Positions 47,802-56,532 of a stretch of 64,000 nucleotides of DNA are shown in pieces. Below the pieces are notes generated by a model. It saw only the letters and a program-made list of their open reading frames with translations. It was not told the origin of the DNA and ran no database searches. The stretch lies in NCBI GenBank assembly GCA_900755685.1, contig CAAEHI010000048.1, forward strand, positions 23,016 to 87,015, read 5' to 3'. The stretch comes from an uncultured Collinsella sp. (GTDB taxonomy: Bacteria > Actinomycetota > Coriobacteriia > Coriobacteriales > Coriobacteriaceae). The translations under genes were made by a program, and so were the position numbers. The number at the start of each line of letters is the position of its first letter. Positions within the stretch are counted from its first letter, which is position 1.

Positions 47802-48380
47802 ATGGGACTCGCAGAGCTTGTGTTGCTCGCTATCGGCCTTTCTATGGACGCTTTTGCCGTATCCATCTGCAAGGGCCTTGGCATGAAAAGGATCAACCTT
47901 AAGGTCGCCGTGATACTCGGCCTGTTCTTTGGCGGTTTCCAGGCCGGCATGCCCGTAATTGGGTGGGCCCTTGGTAGCCAGTTCATGGGCATCATCAGCC
48001 CCATCGACCACTGGATCGCCTTTATCCTGCTCGCCTTCATCGGCGGCAAAATGCTGTGGGAAGCCTTTACCGAGGACGAGGATGAAGGCGACGGCAAGGA
48101 TGCCGAAAAGATTGACCTGGGCGAGTACCTGATCCTCGCCATCGCCACCTCGATTGACGCCCTGGCCGTGGGCATCTCGTTCGCCGCGCTTTCCGTCGAC
48201 ATCGTTCCCGCCGTGTCGCTCATAGGCATCACGACCTTCATCTTCTCCGTTGCCGGCGTGGCGATTGGCCGCATCTTTGGCGCGCGCTACGAAAAGCCCG
48301 CCACCATCGTGGGCGGCGTTGTGCTCATCCTCATCGGCCTCAAGATTTTGCTGGAGCACCTAGGGATTTTAGTGCTGTAA
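47802..48380 (+). CDS. mntP: Manganese efflux pump MntP
   Basis: 192 residues from the ATG at 47802 (GGGAG upstream). Six membrane helices in two repeats, each with a conserved acidic motif: IGLSMDAFAVSICKGLG in the first and IATSIDALAVGISFAAL in the second. An acidic cytosolic loop (TEDEDEGDGKDAEKIDLGEY) separates them. It exports excess Mn2+ from the cytosol. Control by the upstream Mn riboswitch is the textbook arrangement. The gene is plus-strand, interrupting the minus-strand clpC-disA order. Confidence 0.96.
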   Translation: MGLAELVLLAIGLSMDAFAVSICKGLGMKRINLKVAVILGLFFGGFQAGMPVIGWALGSQFMGIISPIDHWIAFILLAFIGGKMLWEAFTEDEDEGDGKDAEKIDLGEYLILAIATSIDALAVGISFAALSVDIVPAVSLIGITTFIFSVAGVAIGRIFGARYEKPATIVGGVVLILIGLKILLEHLGILVL

Positions 48381-48408
48381 AACACCCTTCAAAACTAAAC
48401 GTCCGTAT

Positions 48409-48443
48409 AAGGCCTCATGCAGAGTTTTGCATGAGGCCTTTTC
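48409..48443 (+). terminator. mntP terminator
   Basis: Thirteen-base stem AAGGCCTCATGCA / TGCATGAGGCCTT followed by TTC. The stem contains the first of three HipB-site-like sequences. Confidence 0.9.
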
Positions 48444-48485
48444 ATGCAGACTTTTGCATGTCATACTAGGATGCAAAAGCCTGCA
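48417..48485 (+). promoter_or_regulatory. Three operator-like repeats before hipB
   Basis: ATGCAGAGTTTTGCATG (48417-48433), ATGCAGACTTTTGCATG (48444-48460) and, inverted, ATGCAAAAGCCTGCA (48471-48485). Consensus TGCAGRSTTTTGCAT. They surround a TACTAG-type -10 and end 16 bases before the hipB start, as expected for HipB autoregulation. Confidence 0.7.
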
Positions 48486-48500
48486 CGTTAGGAGATAGCC

Positions 48501-48968
48501 GTGGATACCCTTCCCATCACCACACCACGCCAAGCTGGCATCTACGTGCGCCAGGCACGCGAGACTCAGGGTCTCACCCGTGCCACCCTCGCCAAAAAGG
48601 CCGGTGTTTCGGAGCGCCTGCTTGCATCGCTCGAGCTAGGAGACGCCACCGGCATTCGACTCGACAAGTTGCTGGCGATTTTCGACGCTCTTGAACTGGC
48701 GCTCGCAGCACAAGGGGATATAAGCGAAACGAAAAATGAGCACCCAGTCGACGCCCCGCATGCTAATCAACCTTGCAGCACCTCCAGACGCCATCACGCT
48801 CAACGTCTTCATCATCGCAACCGTCGCAGCACAACCATTCCGGCTCTTGCAGATACCCCCCTTACGTCCGAGCTCTACGACAGGGCCTTCGCCGATTTCG
48901 CCATGTCCAATCTCGGAGTCTCGATTGCCGCAAACGCATCTAGCCAAACCATGCCCGAAGGGAAATAG
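48501..48968 (+). CDS. HipB-like antitoxin, XRE-family HTH
   Basis: 155 residues, GTG start at 48501 with GGAG upstream. Residues ~10-70 are an XRE helix-turn-helix (GIYVRQARETQGLTRATLAK, AGVSERLLASLELGDATG). The rest is low-complexity and rich in His, Arg and Thr (TSRRHHAQRLHHRNRRSTT), probably disordered, with a short C-terminal segment ELYDRAFADFAMSNLGVSIA. About twice the length of E. coli HipB. It lies four bases before the hipA-like gene and would repress the operon and neutralise the kinase. Confidence 0.82.
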   Translation: MDTLPITTPRQAGIYVRQARETQGLTRATLAKKAGVSERLLASLELGDATGIRLDKLLAIFDALELALAAQGDISETKNEHPVDAPHANQPCSTSRRHHAQRLHHRNRRSTTIPALADTPLTSELYDRAFADFAMSNLGVSIAANASSQTMPEGK

Positions 48969-48971
48969 CCA

Positions 48972-50276
48972 ATGGCCAGAACATCACTTCGGACCATTAT
49001 TTGCGGCGTGCCTGCTGGAACGCTCGCGCAAGATGAGAACGGTCTTATCAGCTTTACCTACGATCATGACTATGACGGGCCAGCCCTATCGACCAACATA
49101 CCCGTATCAAATCGCACATACGGCCAACAGGTCATGAATCCGTACTTGTTTGGCCTTCTACCCGACAGCGAGGACCAACGAAAAGCGATTGCCGCCGAAT
49201 TCAACGTTAGGCCCAACAATCCCGTTGCGTTGCTCAGCCATATCGGACTCGACTGTCCGGGCGGAGTGCAGTTTTGTGCCGAAGAAGATGCCGACGCCGT
49301 CCTGCATCGCGCTGGCGACTACCGCCCTATAGACGACCACGAAATTGCTCTCCGTCTCAAGTCGATCAGAGATGACCGCGATGCATCGTGGATGGGTCTA
49401 GATGAAAGTTGGTCACTTGGAGGCAACCAGGGCAAGTTCGCGCTCGCGTTCATAAACGGCCGCTGGTGCGAATGCATGGGCTCCTCGCCCACAACGCATA
49501 TTTTCAAAAATGGCGTTATCGGATTTAAACTCGAGGCTCTCAATGAGTTTGTCTGCATGAAAAGCGCCCAGCGCGCCGGTATCGCAACGGCAAACGTCGA
49601 ATATCGTATGTTTGAGGACGAACCTGCCCTCATTGTTGAGCGCTATGACCGCGTGAAAGTCGAAGACGGAATGATCAGGCGCCTACATCAAGAAGACCTC
49701 TGTCAGGCACTTGGGGTGATGCCCGCCCAAAAGTACACAGCAGACGGCGGCCCGACCACCCGCGACATTCAAGAGCTCCTCGTAAATACGAGCCACCATC
49801 AACTTAACCTGTATCTGTTTACGCAGATACTGTTCTTCAACGCCATTATCGGCGCACCGGATGCGCACGCGAAAAACTATTCCCTGCTCCTTGGAAACGA
49901 CGGCGCAGCCATGATGGCTCGAATGTACGATGTCGCGTCGGGTTTGGCGTATGAGCGCATGCGCCGCCGGGCGCGCCTTGCCATGAGCGTTGGCGGCGAA
50001 AATCGTGTGGGGCGCATCGGTCCAGGCGCTATCCGCCGATACCACGGTATGGGCGACCCCGTGCTGGAGGCGGCGCTTACCGATGCCGGGCTATCCGAGA
50101 AGTTTTGCTTTGCGACCATGATGGACCTCGCCTACGAAGTGCCCATTTGCATGGAAGAGGTCATGGACGAATACGCCGATCTGCCCGGCATGGCGGACCT
50201 GCGCGAGCATATGCTCGGCCCCGTCTGCGAAAACTGCCAGCGCACCCTCGACCTCATCAAGGCGGATATGGGCTAG
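48972..50276 (+). CDS. HipA-family serine/threonine kinase toxin
   Basis: 434 residues, ATG four bases after hipB. Standard HipA layout: N-terminal beta subdomain (NPYLFGLLPDSEDQRKAIA), a phosphorylatable loop SWSLGGNQGKFAL (Ser148 at the place of E. coli Ser150), HQEDLCQALGVMPAQKY, catalytic GAPDAHAKNYSLL (Asp297, Asn302) and metal-binding YDVAS (Asp320). HipA kinases phosphorylate glutamyl-tRNA synthetase or other aminoacyl-tRNA synthetases and cause dormancy. With hipB it forms a complete type II toxin-antitoxin operon. Confidence 0.92.
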   Translation: MARTSLRTIICGVPAGTLAQDENGLISFTYDHDYDGPALSTNIPVSNRTYGQQVMNPYLFGLLPDSEDQRKAIAAEFNVRPNNPVALLSHIGLDCPGGVQFCAEEDADAVLHRAGDYRPIDDHEIALRLKSIRDDRDASWMGLDESWSLGGNQGKFALAFINGRWCECMGSSPTTHIFKNGVIGFKLEALNEFVCMKSAQRAGIATANVEYRMFEDEPALIVERYDRVKVEDGMIRRLHQEDLCQALGVMPAQKYTADGGPTTRDIQELLVNTSHHQLNLYLFTQILFFNAIIGAPDAHAKNYSLLLGNDGAAMMARMYDVASGLAYERMRRRARLAMSVGGENRVGRIGPGAIRRYHGMGDPVLEAALTDAGLSEKFCFATMMDLAYEVPICMEEVMDEYADLPGMADLREHMLGPVCENCQRTLDLIKADMG

Positions 50277-50306
50277 GTGTCCGTAATCTCCCATTTCCCA
50301 AAAGAA

Positions 50307-50347
50307 GAGAGGAGGCACCCGTCGCAAAAGCTCGGGTGCCCCCTCTC
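50307..50347. terminator. Convergent terminator between hipA and pepD
   Basis: GAGAGG-GGCACCCG pairs with CGGGTGCC-CCTCTC. On the minus strand it is followed by TTCTTTT, so it mainly serves pepD. Confidence 0.85.
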
Positions 50348-50402
50348 ATAATGTCATTTGCAATCCACCAGCACGTGGCTCGGACTGCTGCTAGCGCAAC
50401 CT

Positions 50403-51860
50403 TTACGCAGCGAGGCGCTTGAGGACGTCGATGAGCAGCTCGTAGAAGCGCTCGGCAGAAGCGAGCTCCATGCTCTCGTCCGGGGTGTGGACATCGGAGA
50501 GCGTCGGGCCCACGGCGATGGCGTCCAGGCCGTGCAGGGCCTCGGCAAACAGGCCGCACTCAAGGCCGGCGTGAATGGACTCGATTCGTAGCTCGGAGCC
50601 AAAGAGCTCGCGATAGCTCTCGACAAAGATGTCGCGGACCGGCGAATGCTCGGCATAGCTCCAGCCGGGATACTCGAACTCAAACTTGGCGTCGAATCCC
50701 AGGACATCGGCCAGCATCTGCAGGCGGTCCTTGAACTCGTTCTGCAGCGAGGTGATCGAGGAGCGCGGGGACAGCATGATCTTGACTTGGTCGTCAGAGG
50801 TGGCAACCACGCCGATGTTGGAGGAAACCTCGACGGAGCCGTCGGTGGCGACATTGCGGCGGATCACACCGTTGGGGGCAAGACGCAGAGCGCGAATAAG
50901 GGCAAGTGCGGACTTTTCGTCCATGGCCTCGACCTCAGTGTTGTCGGCAATCTCAACCGTGCAGGTAAAGCCGGGGTCGAAGACCTCGAGCTCGGCAGTA
51001 ACGTCGGCGATGATGCCCTTTGCGATCTGGGCCGCGGCCTCGGCTGCAGCGTGGTCGGCGTAGACCAGCTCGGCCTTGCACTCACGGTTGATGGCGTTGT
51101 CCTTGGTGCCGCCGTTAAAGCTAACGATGGCGGGCTCGCCGGCAACCATCAGGCGGTCGATGATGCGGGCCATGATGAGGTTGCCGTTGCCGCGCTCCAG
51201 GTTAATATCGCTGCCGGAGTGGCCGCCCAGCAGGCCGGAGATGTCGAGCGTGAGGGCGCTACCGGTCTTGTGCTCGCGCGCGATCGGGCAGGTGTAGGTA
51301 ACGACGACACCGCCGGCGCAGCTGACGGTAGCAACGCCCTCTTCCTCGGAGTCAAGGTTAATCATGGTGCGGGCGCTAATCTGGGACTTGTCGAGCGTCT
51401 CGGCGCCGACCAGGCCGGTCTCCTCGTCGGTGGTGAATACGCACTCGAGGGCGGGGTGAACGATCGAATCGTCATCGAGAACAGTGAGCATCAGAGCGAC
51501 GGCAATACCGTTGTCGGCGCCCAGAGTGGTGCCGTTAGCGGTGAGGACGCCGTCCTTGACGACCAGGTCGATACCATCAGTCGTAAAGTCGTGCTCGACG
51601 GAGCCCAGCTTGTCGCACACCATGTCGATGTGGCCCTGCAGCATCACGGTCGGGGCATTCTCGGCGCCGGCAGATGCGGGCTTGCGAATGATGACGTTGT
51701 AGACCTCGTCCTGGTACACATCGAGACCGCGCTCCTTGGCAAACGCGACCAGGAAATCGCTGATGCCCTTCTCGTTGCCAGACCCACGGGGGATCGCGCT
51801 GACCTCCTCAAAGAAATGGAACAGCTGGGCGGGCTCGTAACCGGTAATCTTGTAGTCCAT
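50403..51860 (-). CDS. pepD: Aminoacyl-histidine dipeptidase (peptidase family M20)
   Basis: 485 residues from the ATG at 51860 (AGGAGG upstream). Zinc ligands and catalysis: LQGHIDMVCDK, TTLGADNGIAVALML, FTTDEETGLVGAE and DSEEEGVATVSCAGG; the lid domain includes SGLLGGHSGSDINLERGNG and the C-terminal HAGLECGLFAEALHGLDAIA carries the last ligand. PepD (carnosinase-like) cleaves Xaa-His and other dipeptides in the cytosol. Length is typical. Monocistronic; between two toxin-antitoxin loci. Confidence 0.95.
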   Translation of the reverse strand: MDYKITGYEPAQLFHFFEEVSAIPRGSGNEKGISDFLVAFAKERGLDVYQDEVYNVIIRKPASAGAENAPTVMLQGHIDMVCDKLGSVEHDFTTDGIDLVVKDGVLTANGTTLGADNGIAVALMLTVLDDDSIVHPALECVFTTDEETGLVGAETLDKSQISARTMINLDSEEEGVATVSCAGGVVVTYTCPIAREHKTGSALTLDISGLLGGHSGSDINLERGNGNLIMARIIDRLMVAGEPAIVSFNGGTKDNAINRECKAELVYADHAAAEAAAQIAKGIIADVTAELEVFDPGFTCTVEIADNTEVEAMDEKSALALIRALRLAPNGVIRRNVATDGSVEVSSNIGVVATSDDQVKIMLSPRSSITSLQNEFKDRLQMLADVLGFDAKFEFEYPGWSYAEHSPVRDIFVESYRELFGSELRIESIHAGLECGLFAEALHGLDAIAVGPTLSDVHTPDESMELASAERFYELLIDVLKRLAA

Positions 51861-52008
51861 GGTGCCTCCTTGGCGCAACTGGTTAGACAGTAAGACATGC
51901 GACTTGTATATTCCCAGACTTTGCGTGCATAAACCAGTCGAAAACGCCGAGCGCCCTCGCATCATCGGCTAACGGCGAGGAAACGCCACTTTATCAAGAT
52001 AAAGCAGG

Positions 52009-52536
52009 TTAGACGGGCCGTGCCGAAGGGACGTTGGACCCTTCAACCAACTTCAACGCCTGTTGAACATTAATGCATACGCCATTGGTATGTTTGATGA
52101 GATTTTTGTCCTCTGTCACGACGTAATCGGCATCAATGCGATTGGCGACGCCCAGCATCAGGTCGTCCTCAAAGTCGTTGTGATGATACTTGAACACAAA
52201 GGAGTCGAAGACCTCGTCTGCACCGACCGAGGCAATAATCGACTTTTGCCGAATCAGGCGAACGCACGCCCACGCTGTCTCGTCGGCACCGGCGATGGCT
52301 TCGGGAGTGAGAGCCCCCTCACGGCGGGCGTCGGCCTTCATCGTCCTTCCCAGAATGTAATAGACGTCTTTGACAGACAGGGAGGACGAGAAGAGGACGA
52401 TATCCTCCGCTTCCGCCGCGCGAGAAAGGAGCTCGACTATCGGCCTGGTCGCATTCGTGCGAGCGAGAAAGTAATCTAGCCAGACGTTCGTGTCGATCAA
52501 CAGCTTGAGCACACGTTTCGTTCCGACGCCGCTCAT
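52009..52536 (-). CDS. PIN-domain toxin (VapC-like ribonuclease)
   Basis: 175 residues from the ATG at 52536, overlapping the antitoxin stop by four bases (ATGA). The PIN fold begins LKLLIDTNVWLDYFLART with the first Asp, continues with SVKDVYYILGR, and ends DDLMLGVANRIDADYVVTED, carrying the later acidic residues and TEDKNL. Such toxins cleave tRNA or rRNA. Longer than a minimal VapC (~130), with extra helices in the middle. Forms a type II pair with the upstream RelB/DinJ-like protein; the pairing of a PIN toxin with a RelB-type antitoxin is a known combination. Confidence 0.88.
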   Translation of the reverse strand: MSGVGTKRVLKLLIDTNVWLDYFLARTNATRPIVELLSRAAEAEDIVLFSSSLSVKDVYYILGRTMKADARREGALTPEAIAGADETAWACVRLIRQKSIIASVGADEVFDSFVFKYHHNDFEDDLMLGVANRIDADYVVTEDKNLIKHTNGVCINVQQALKLVEGSNVPSARPV

Positions 52537-52901
52537 AATTCGATCCAATCGCTGAATCTCTCGCTCATCATTTGATCGTATAACTCGTCGTAATCAAAGG
52601 CTTCATCGGGGCTCGGCCTCTGAATCGAGAACCGCTCATAAAAATTCGAAATTAACGCAGCCCCTTCCGAGACGCGGGACGAACTCGCCTTCGATCGTAT
52701 GTCGTCAGGCAGGACTTCGTCATCATTCTTTTTTGCGACGGGCATATGACCGTTCTCGGTCAAGTACTGCCACAGCTCCCTCACAGCTTGTGACGGCGTC
52801 ATGCCGATATGCGCCAGCACGGCGTCCCCAGCCTCTTTGAGTTGGCGATCCATGCGCACATTCATCTGGACCGGCCGTGAGTCGAGTACCGATATTGGCA
52901 T
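52533..52901 (-). CDS. RelB/DinJ-family antitoxin
   Basis: 122 residues, ATG at 52901 with AGGAG upstream. The N-terminal ribbon-helix-helix reads VQMNVRMDRQLKEAGDAVLA then HIGMTPSQAVRELWQYL, as in RelB/DinJ antitoxins. The C-terminal half is acidic and probably wraps the toxin (SPDEAFDYDELYDQMMSERF). It overlaps the PIN gene by four bases and is expected to repress the operon. Confidence 0.88.
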   Translation of the reverse strand: MPISVLDSRPVQMNVRMDRQLKEAGDAVLAHIGMTPSQAVRELWQYLTENGHMPVAKKNDDEVLPDDIRSKASSSRVSEGAALISNFYERFSIQRPSPDEAFDYDELYDQMMSERFSDWIEL

Positions 52902-52955
52902 GCTAGCTCCTTCTGCTATACATATTTATATTTCGAGTATAGCACCATTTACTCA

Positions 52956-52988
52956 TAAAAAAGGGGCGCCCCGACAGGAGTGCCCCTT
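52956..52988 (-). terminator. clpC terminator
   Basis: AAGGGGCACTCC pairs with GGGGCGCCCCTT on the minus strand, followed by TTTTTTATG. 20 bases after the clpC stop. Confidence 0.88.
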
Positions 52989-53007
52989 CGCAAAGCTATG
53001 TTACGCC

Positions 53008-55650
53008 CTACAGCGCGCCGGAACCGGCTTGCATCATGCCGCCGGGGCCCGAGGTCACGCCGCCGCTCACGGGCGCGGCGTTGCCGGTGTGCGGTACCGC
53101 CGGGGCGGTATCGCCACCAAGCGTGCCCGCCGGACGCGGTGCCGGGATCTCGCCCGTGCCGCGGCTAAAGACAAACTTGCCATCGGCCACGTCGCACAGG
53201 ACGGTATCGCCCTCGCCCCACTCGCCAGCCAGCAGTTCCTCGGACAGCGGATCCTCGATGAGCTTTTGGATGGCACGACGCAGCGGACGCGCGCCGTTGG
53301 TGAGGTCGGTACCCTCCGCCACAATCTTGTCGTAGGCCGCATCGGTAAGCTTGATGTTCATGCCGTTTGCGATCAGGCGCTGGCGCAGATCGTCCACCAG
53401 CAGGTGCGCAATCTTGGTCAGGTTCTCGCCCGAGAGCTTCTGGAACACCACGATGTCGTCGATACGGTTGAGCAGCTCGGGGCGGAACAGGCGCTTGAGC
53501 TCGCCCATCGCGCGGCCGCGGATCTCACTCGAGGTGAGGCCCTGCTCGCCGGTGGTGCCAAAGCCAACGCTCGCATCCTGCGCGATCTCGCGGGCGCCCA
53601 CGTTTGACGTCATGATGATCACCGTATTGCGGAAGTCGACCGTCTTGCCCTGGCTATCGGTCAGACGGCCCTCCTCCAACACCTGCAGCAGGATATTGAA
53701 GATGTCGGGGTGTGCCTTCTCGATCTCGTCGAACAGCACGACCGAGTACGGGTGACGGCGAACAGCCTTGGTGAGCTGGCCGCCCTCGTCGTGGCCCACA
53801 TAGCCCGGGGGGCTACCGATGAGCTTGGAGACCTCGAACTCACTGCCAAACTCCGACATATCGAAGCTGACGAGCGCGTCCTTGCTGCCAAAGAGATACT
53901 CGGCGAGCGTCTTGGCGAGCTCGGTTTTGCCCGTGCCGGTGGGGCCCAGGAAGATAAAGCTGCCGCCGGGGCGACGCGGGTCCTTGAGCGGCGAGCGGCT
54001 GCGGCGCACGGCCTTGGCAACGGCCTCGACGGCCTCGTCCTGACCGATGATGCGCGTCTTGAGCACGCTTTCGGCCTGCAGCAGGCGGCGGCTCTCGCTC
54101 TCGGTGAGCGAGGACACCGGCACGCCCGAGGTCACGGACACGATGTCGGCAATCTGGGAGACATCGATGGTGAGCGGGCTGGCGTCGAGCTCGGCCGTCC
54201 AGGCAGCCTTGGCCTCGGCGAGCTCAATCTCGGCAGCCTTTTGCTGCTCGGTGATCTCGGCGGCCTTGTTCATGTCGTCGCTCTCGGTGGCCTCCTGCGC
54301 GGCGGCCTTAAGCTCCTCCACGCGATGCTCGGCCTCGCGCACCGGCTCGGGCGCGCGGTTGGCGGCGATGCGGGCGCGGGCGCCGGCCTCGTCAATGAGG
54401 TCGATGGCCTTATCGGGCAGGAAGCGATCCTGGATGTAGCGGTCGGAGAGGTTCGCGGCGGCCTCGATAGCACCCTGCGTATAGCGCACATGGTGGTGCT
54501 CCTCGTAGCGCGGCTTGAGCGCGGTCAGGATCTTGACCGTGTCCTCGACGCTCGGCTCCTCGACATCGATGGTCTGGAAGCGACGCTCGAAGGCCGGGTC
54601 CTTGGTGAGGTACTTGCGGAATTCCTCGGCCGTGGTGGCGCCGATAATCTGGAAGGCACCGCGCGCGAGCACGGGCTTGAGCATGGAGCTCGCGTCGATG
54701 GAGCCCTCGGCAGAGCCGGCACCGATGATGGTGTGCATCTCGTCAATAAACAGGATGACGTCGTCAGCTTCGGTGGCCTCCTGGATCACGTTCTTGAGGC
54801 GCTCCTCAAACTCACCGCGATACTTGGCGCCCGCAACGAGGCCCGGCAGGTCGAGCGTCCAGATGTTCTGGTTCATAAGGTTCTCGGGCACGTTGCCAGC
54901 TGCAATCTGCTGAGCCAGACCCTCGACGATGGCCGTCTTGCCCACGCCGGGGTCGCCCAGAATGAGCGGGTTGTTCTTGGTGCGGCGCGAAAGAATTTCC
55001 ATCATACGCTGGACTTCCTTTTCGCGACCAATTACAGGGTCGAGCTCGCCGTCGCGCGCCTTCTGCGTAAGGTTGGTGGCGAACTGCTTAAGCGTATCGG
55101 TGCCGCTCCCCTTTTGCTGCGACGCGTCCGAGCCGCTAAAGAACGGCAGGCCCGCACCGGGACGCCCGGCACCGGCGCCGGCGAGCGGACGCTTCTTGTC
55201 CTGGTCCTTGGCGGTAAGTTTCTCGATAGCCTTTTTGATGGAGGCGGACGACACACCCAGGCGCATGAGGATGTCCATGGCCATGCCGTTGCCCTCTTCG
55301 ACGATGCCGATCAGCAAGTGCTCGGTCGACACGTAGGTCTGGTTGTTCTCACGCGCCACACGGAATGAACGCTCCATCACGCTAATGACGAGCGGCGTAA
55401 AGGCGAGCTTGGCCGCCTCGGTCTCCTCACTGGGCTCGGGAACCGTGGTCTGGACCTCTTTGAGAGTATCCATGATGTCATCGTAGGAGATGTCGAGCGA
55501 ACGCAGCGCCTCGGCGGCAATGCCCTCGTCCTCCTTGGCAAGCGCGAGCAGCAGGTGCTCGGTGCCCACCTTATTTGAATGAAGATCGAGCGCCTCCTGT
55601 TTGGCCATCGACATGACCTTGCGCGCTCGATCGGTAAATCTATCTAACAT
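53008..55650 (-). CDS. clpC: ATP-dependent Clp protease ATP-binding subunit ClpC
   Basis: 880 residues from the ATG at 55650 (AAGGAA upstream). N-terminal Clp-N repeats (FTDRARKVMSMAKQEALDLH; MERSFRVARENNQTYVSTEH), first AAA+ module with GDPGVGKTAIVEG and DEMHTIIGAGSAEG, a short UVR-like middle domain around MNKAAEITEQQKAAEIELAE, and second AAA+ module with GPTGTGKTELAKTLA. The C-terminus ends in an unusual Pro/Gly-rich tail (APAVPHTGNAAPVSGG). It unfolds proteins for ClpP. No ctsR or mcsAB is upstream; a TetR gene lies there instead. Confidence 0.97.
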   Translation of the reverse strand: MLDRFTDRARKVMSMAKQEALDLHSNKVGTEHLLLALAKEDEGIAAEALRSLDISYDDIMDTLKEVQTTVPEPSEETEAAKLAFTPLVISVMERSFRVARENNQTYVSTEHLLIGIVEEGNGMAMDILMRLGVSSASIKKAIEKLTAKDQDKKRPLAGAGAGRPGAGLPFFSGSDASQQKGSGTDTLKQFATNLTQKARDGELDPVIGREKEVQRMMEILSRRTKNNPLILGDPGVGKTAIVEGLAQQIAAGNVPENLMNQNIWTLDLPGLVAGAKYRGEFEERLKNVIQEATEADDVILFIDEMHTIIGAGSAEGSIDASSMLKPVLARGAFQIIGATTAEEFRKYLTKDPAFERRFQTIDVEEPSVEDTVKILTALKPRYEEHHHVRYTQGAIEAAANLSDRYIQDRFLPDKAIDLIDEAGARARIAANRAPEPVREAEHRVEELKAAAQEATESDDMNKAAEITEQQKAAEIELAEAKAAWTAELDASPLTIDVSQIADIVSVTSGVPVSSLTESESRRLLQAESVLKTRIIGQDEAVEAVAKAVRRSRSPLKDPRRPGGSFIFLGPTGTGKTELAKTLAEYLFGSKDALVSFDMSEFGSEFEVSKLIGSPPGYVGHDEGGQLTKAVRRHPYSVVLFDEIEKAHPDIFNILLQVLEEGRLTDSQGKTVDFRNTVIIMTSNVGAREIAQDASVGFGTTGEQGLTSSEIRGRAMGELKRLFRPELLNRIDDIVVFQKLSGENLTKIAHLLVDDLRQRLIANGMNIKLTDAAYDKIVAEGTDLTNGARPLRRAIQKLIEDPLSEELLAGEWGEGDTVLCDVADGKFVFSRGTGEIPAPRPAGTLGGDTAPAVPHTGNAAPVSGGVTSGPGGMMQAGSGAL

Positions 55651-55842
55651 GCTCGTTTCCTTACATGAGTTCATCGAAATCAAAACGCCCGCCCGTCGGC
55701 GGCGCTTTTGTCTCTTTACCCACAGGTCGTCTATGTTAACAGCTGGAGGAATATCTATAAACCCGGCTCACATGAATGCAGGTTATGACCGCATCGCGGG
55801 ACTCACCGCGCGATGCGCGACGGGCGCCCCGCAAGAGAAGCC

Positions 55843-56532
55843 CTAGACGTCTTTCACCACGTCGGGACTCGTCGCACGCGATGCGCGATAGGCATCGGCC
55901 TCCTTGGAGACGCGTTCGAGCAGCTCGGATGTATCGACGCCCTCGACTTGCGCGACCGTTTCAACCGTCTGCATGGCGACCGCCCTCAGGTACGCGCACG
56001 CGCTGTCCCCCAGCTGCTCGAGGTCTATCTCCTCGCCGCCCTCCCGGGCAAAGCCGACCGCCATCACAAAGCCCATGATGCCCGAGACCAGAAAGCCCAC
56101 CGCAAAGCTCGAATCTGCCTTGAGCTCTTCTCCGTCGGGGTGGACGATCTCTCTCACGCGGTCGATGATGATCGTATGGATGCCCTGCACGACCTGCTCG
56201 GCGGCACCCGCCCTCATGGTGATGACGATGCGCCGCAGCAGGCAGCGGACGTCGCGCCGGTCGAACGCCGAAAGGTCGCCCTCGCTCGAAAAATGCCAGA
56301 GGGCATCGGTGATGAGCTCGTTATCCTGCAGCAGCTGGGCTATGGCGATGGCGACGAGTTCATCGAAATCGTGAAAATAGTAGTAAAACGTTCCGCGATT
56401 GCACTGGGCGACGCGGGTCACCTCGCCAACCGACAGCTCGAAGATGCTGTTGTTCTCGATGAGCTCCCAAAACGCCTCGATGATACGGGTGCGCGCATCG
56501 GGCGCATCGGCGTCCTTACGCGGTCTCGCCAT
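55843..56532 (-). CDS. TetR-family transcriptional regulator
   Basis: 229 residues from the ATG at 56532 with GGTGAGG upstream. The N-terminal HTH is VGEVTRVAQCNRGTFYYYFH preceded by TRIIEAFWELIENN; the C-terminal helical ligand domain has no recognisable signature. Its start lies 17 bases inside the 3' end of the giant activase gene, so it is translated from the same mRNA and probably autoregulates it through the palindrome at 61005-61025. Confidence 0.9.
   Translation of the reverse strand: MARPRKDADAPDARTRIIEAFWELIENNSIFELSVGEVTRVAQCNRGTFYYYFHDFDELVAIAIAQLLQDNELITDALWHFSSEGDLSAFDRRDVRCLLRRIVITMRAGAAEQVVQGIHTIIIDRVREIVHPDGEELKADSSFAVGFLVSGIMGFVMAVGFAREGGEEIDLEQLGDSACAYLRAVAMQTVETVAQVEGVDTSELLERVSKEADAYRASRATSPDVVKDV

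Noticed and set aside
53710..55368. Long plus-strand frame opposite clpC
   Set aside because: Antisense shadow of a GC-rich gene; no ribosome site or homology.
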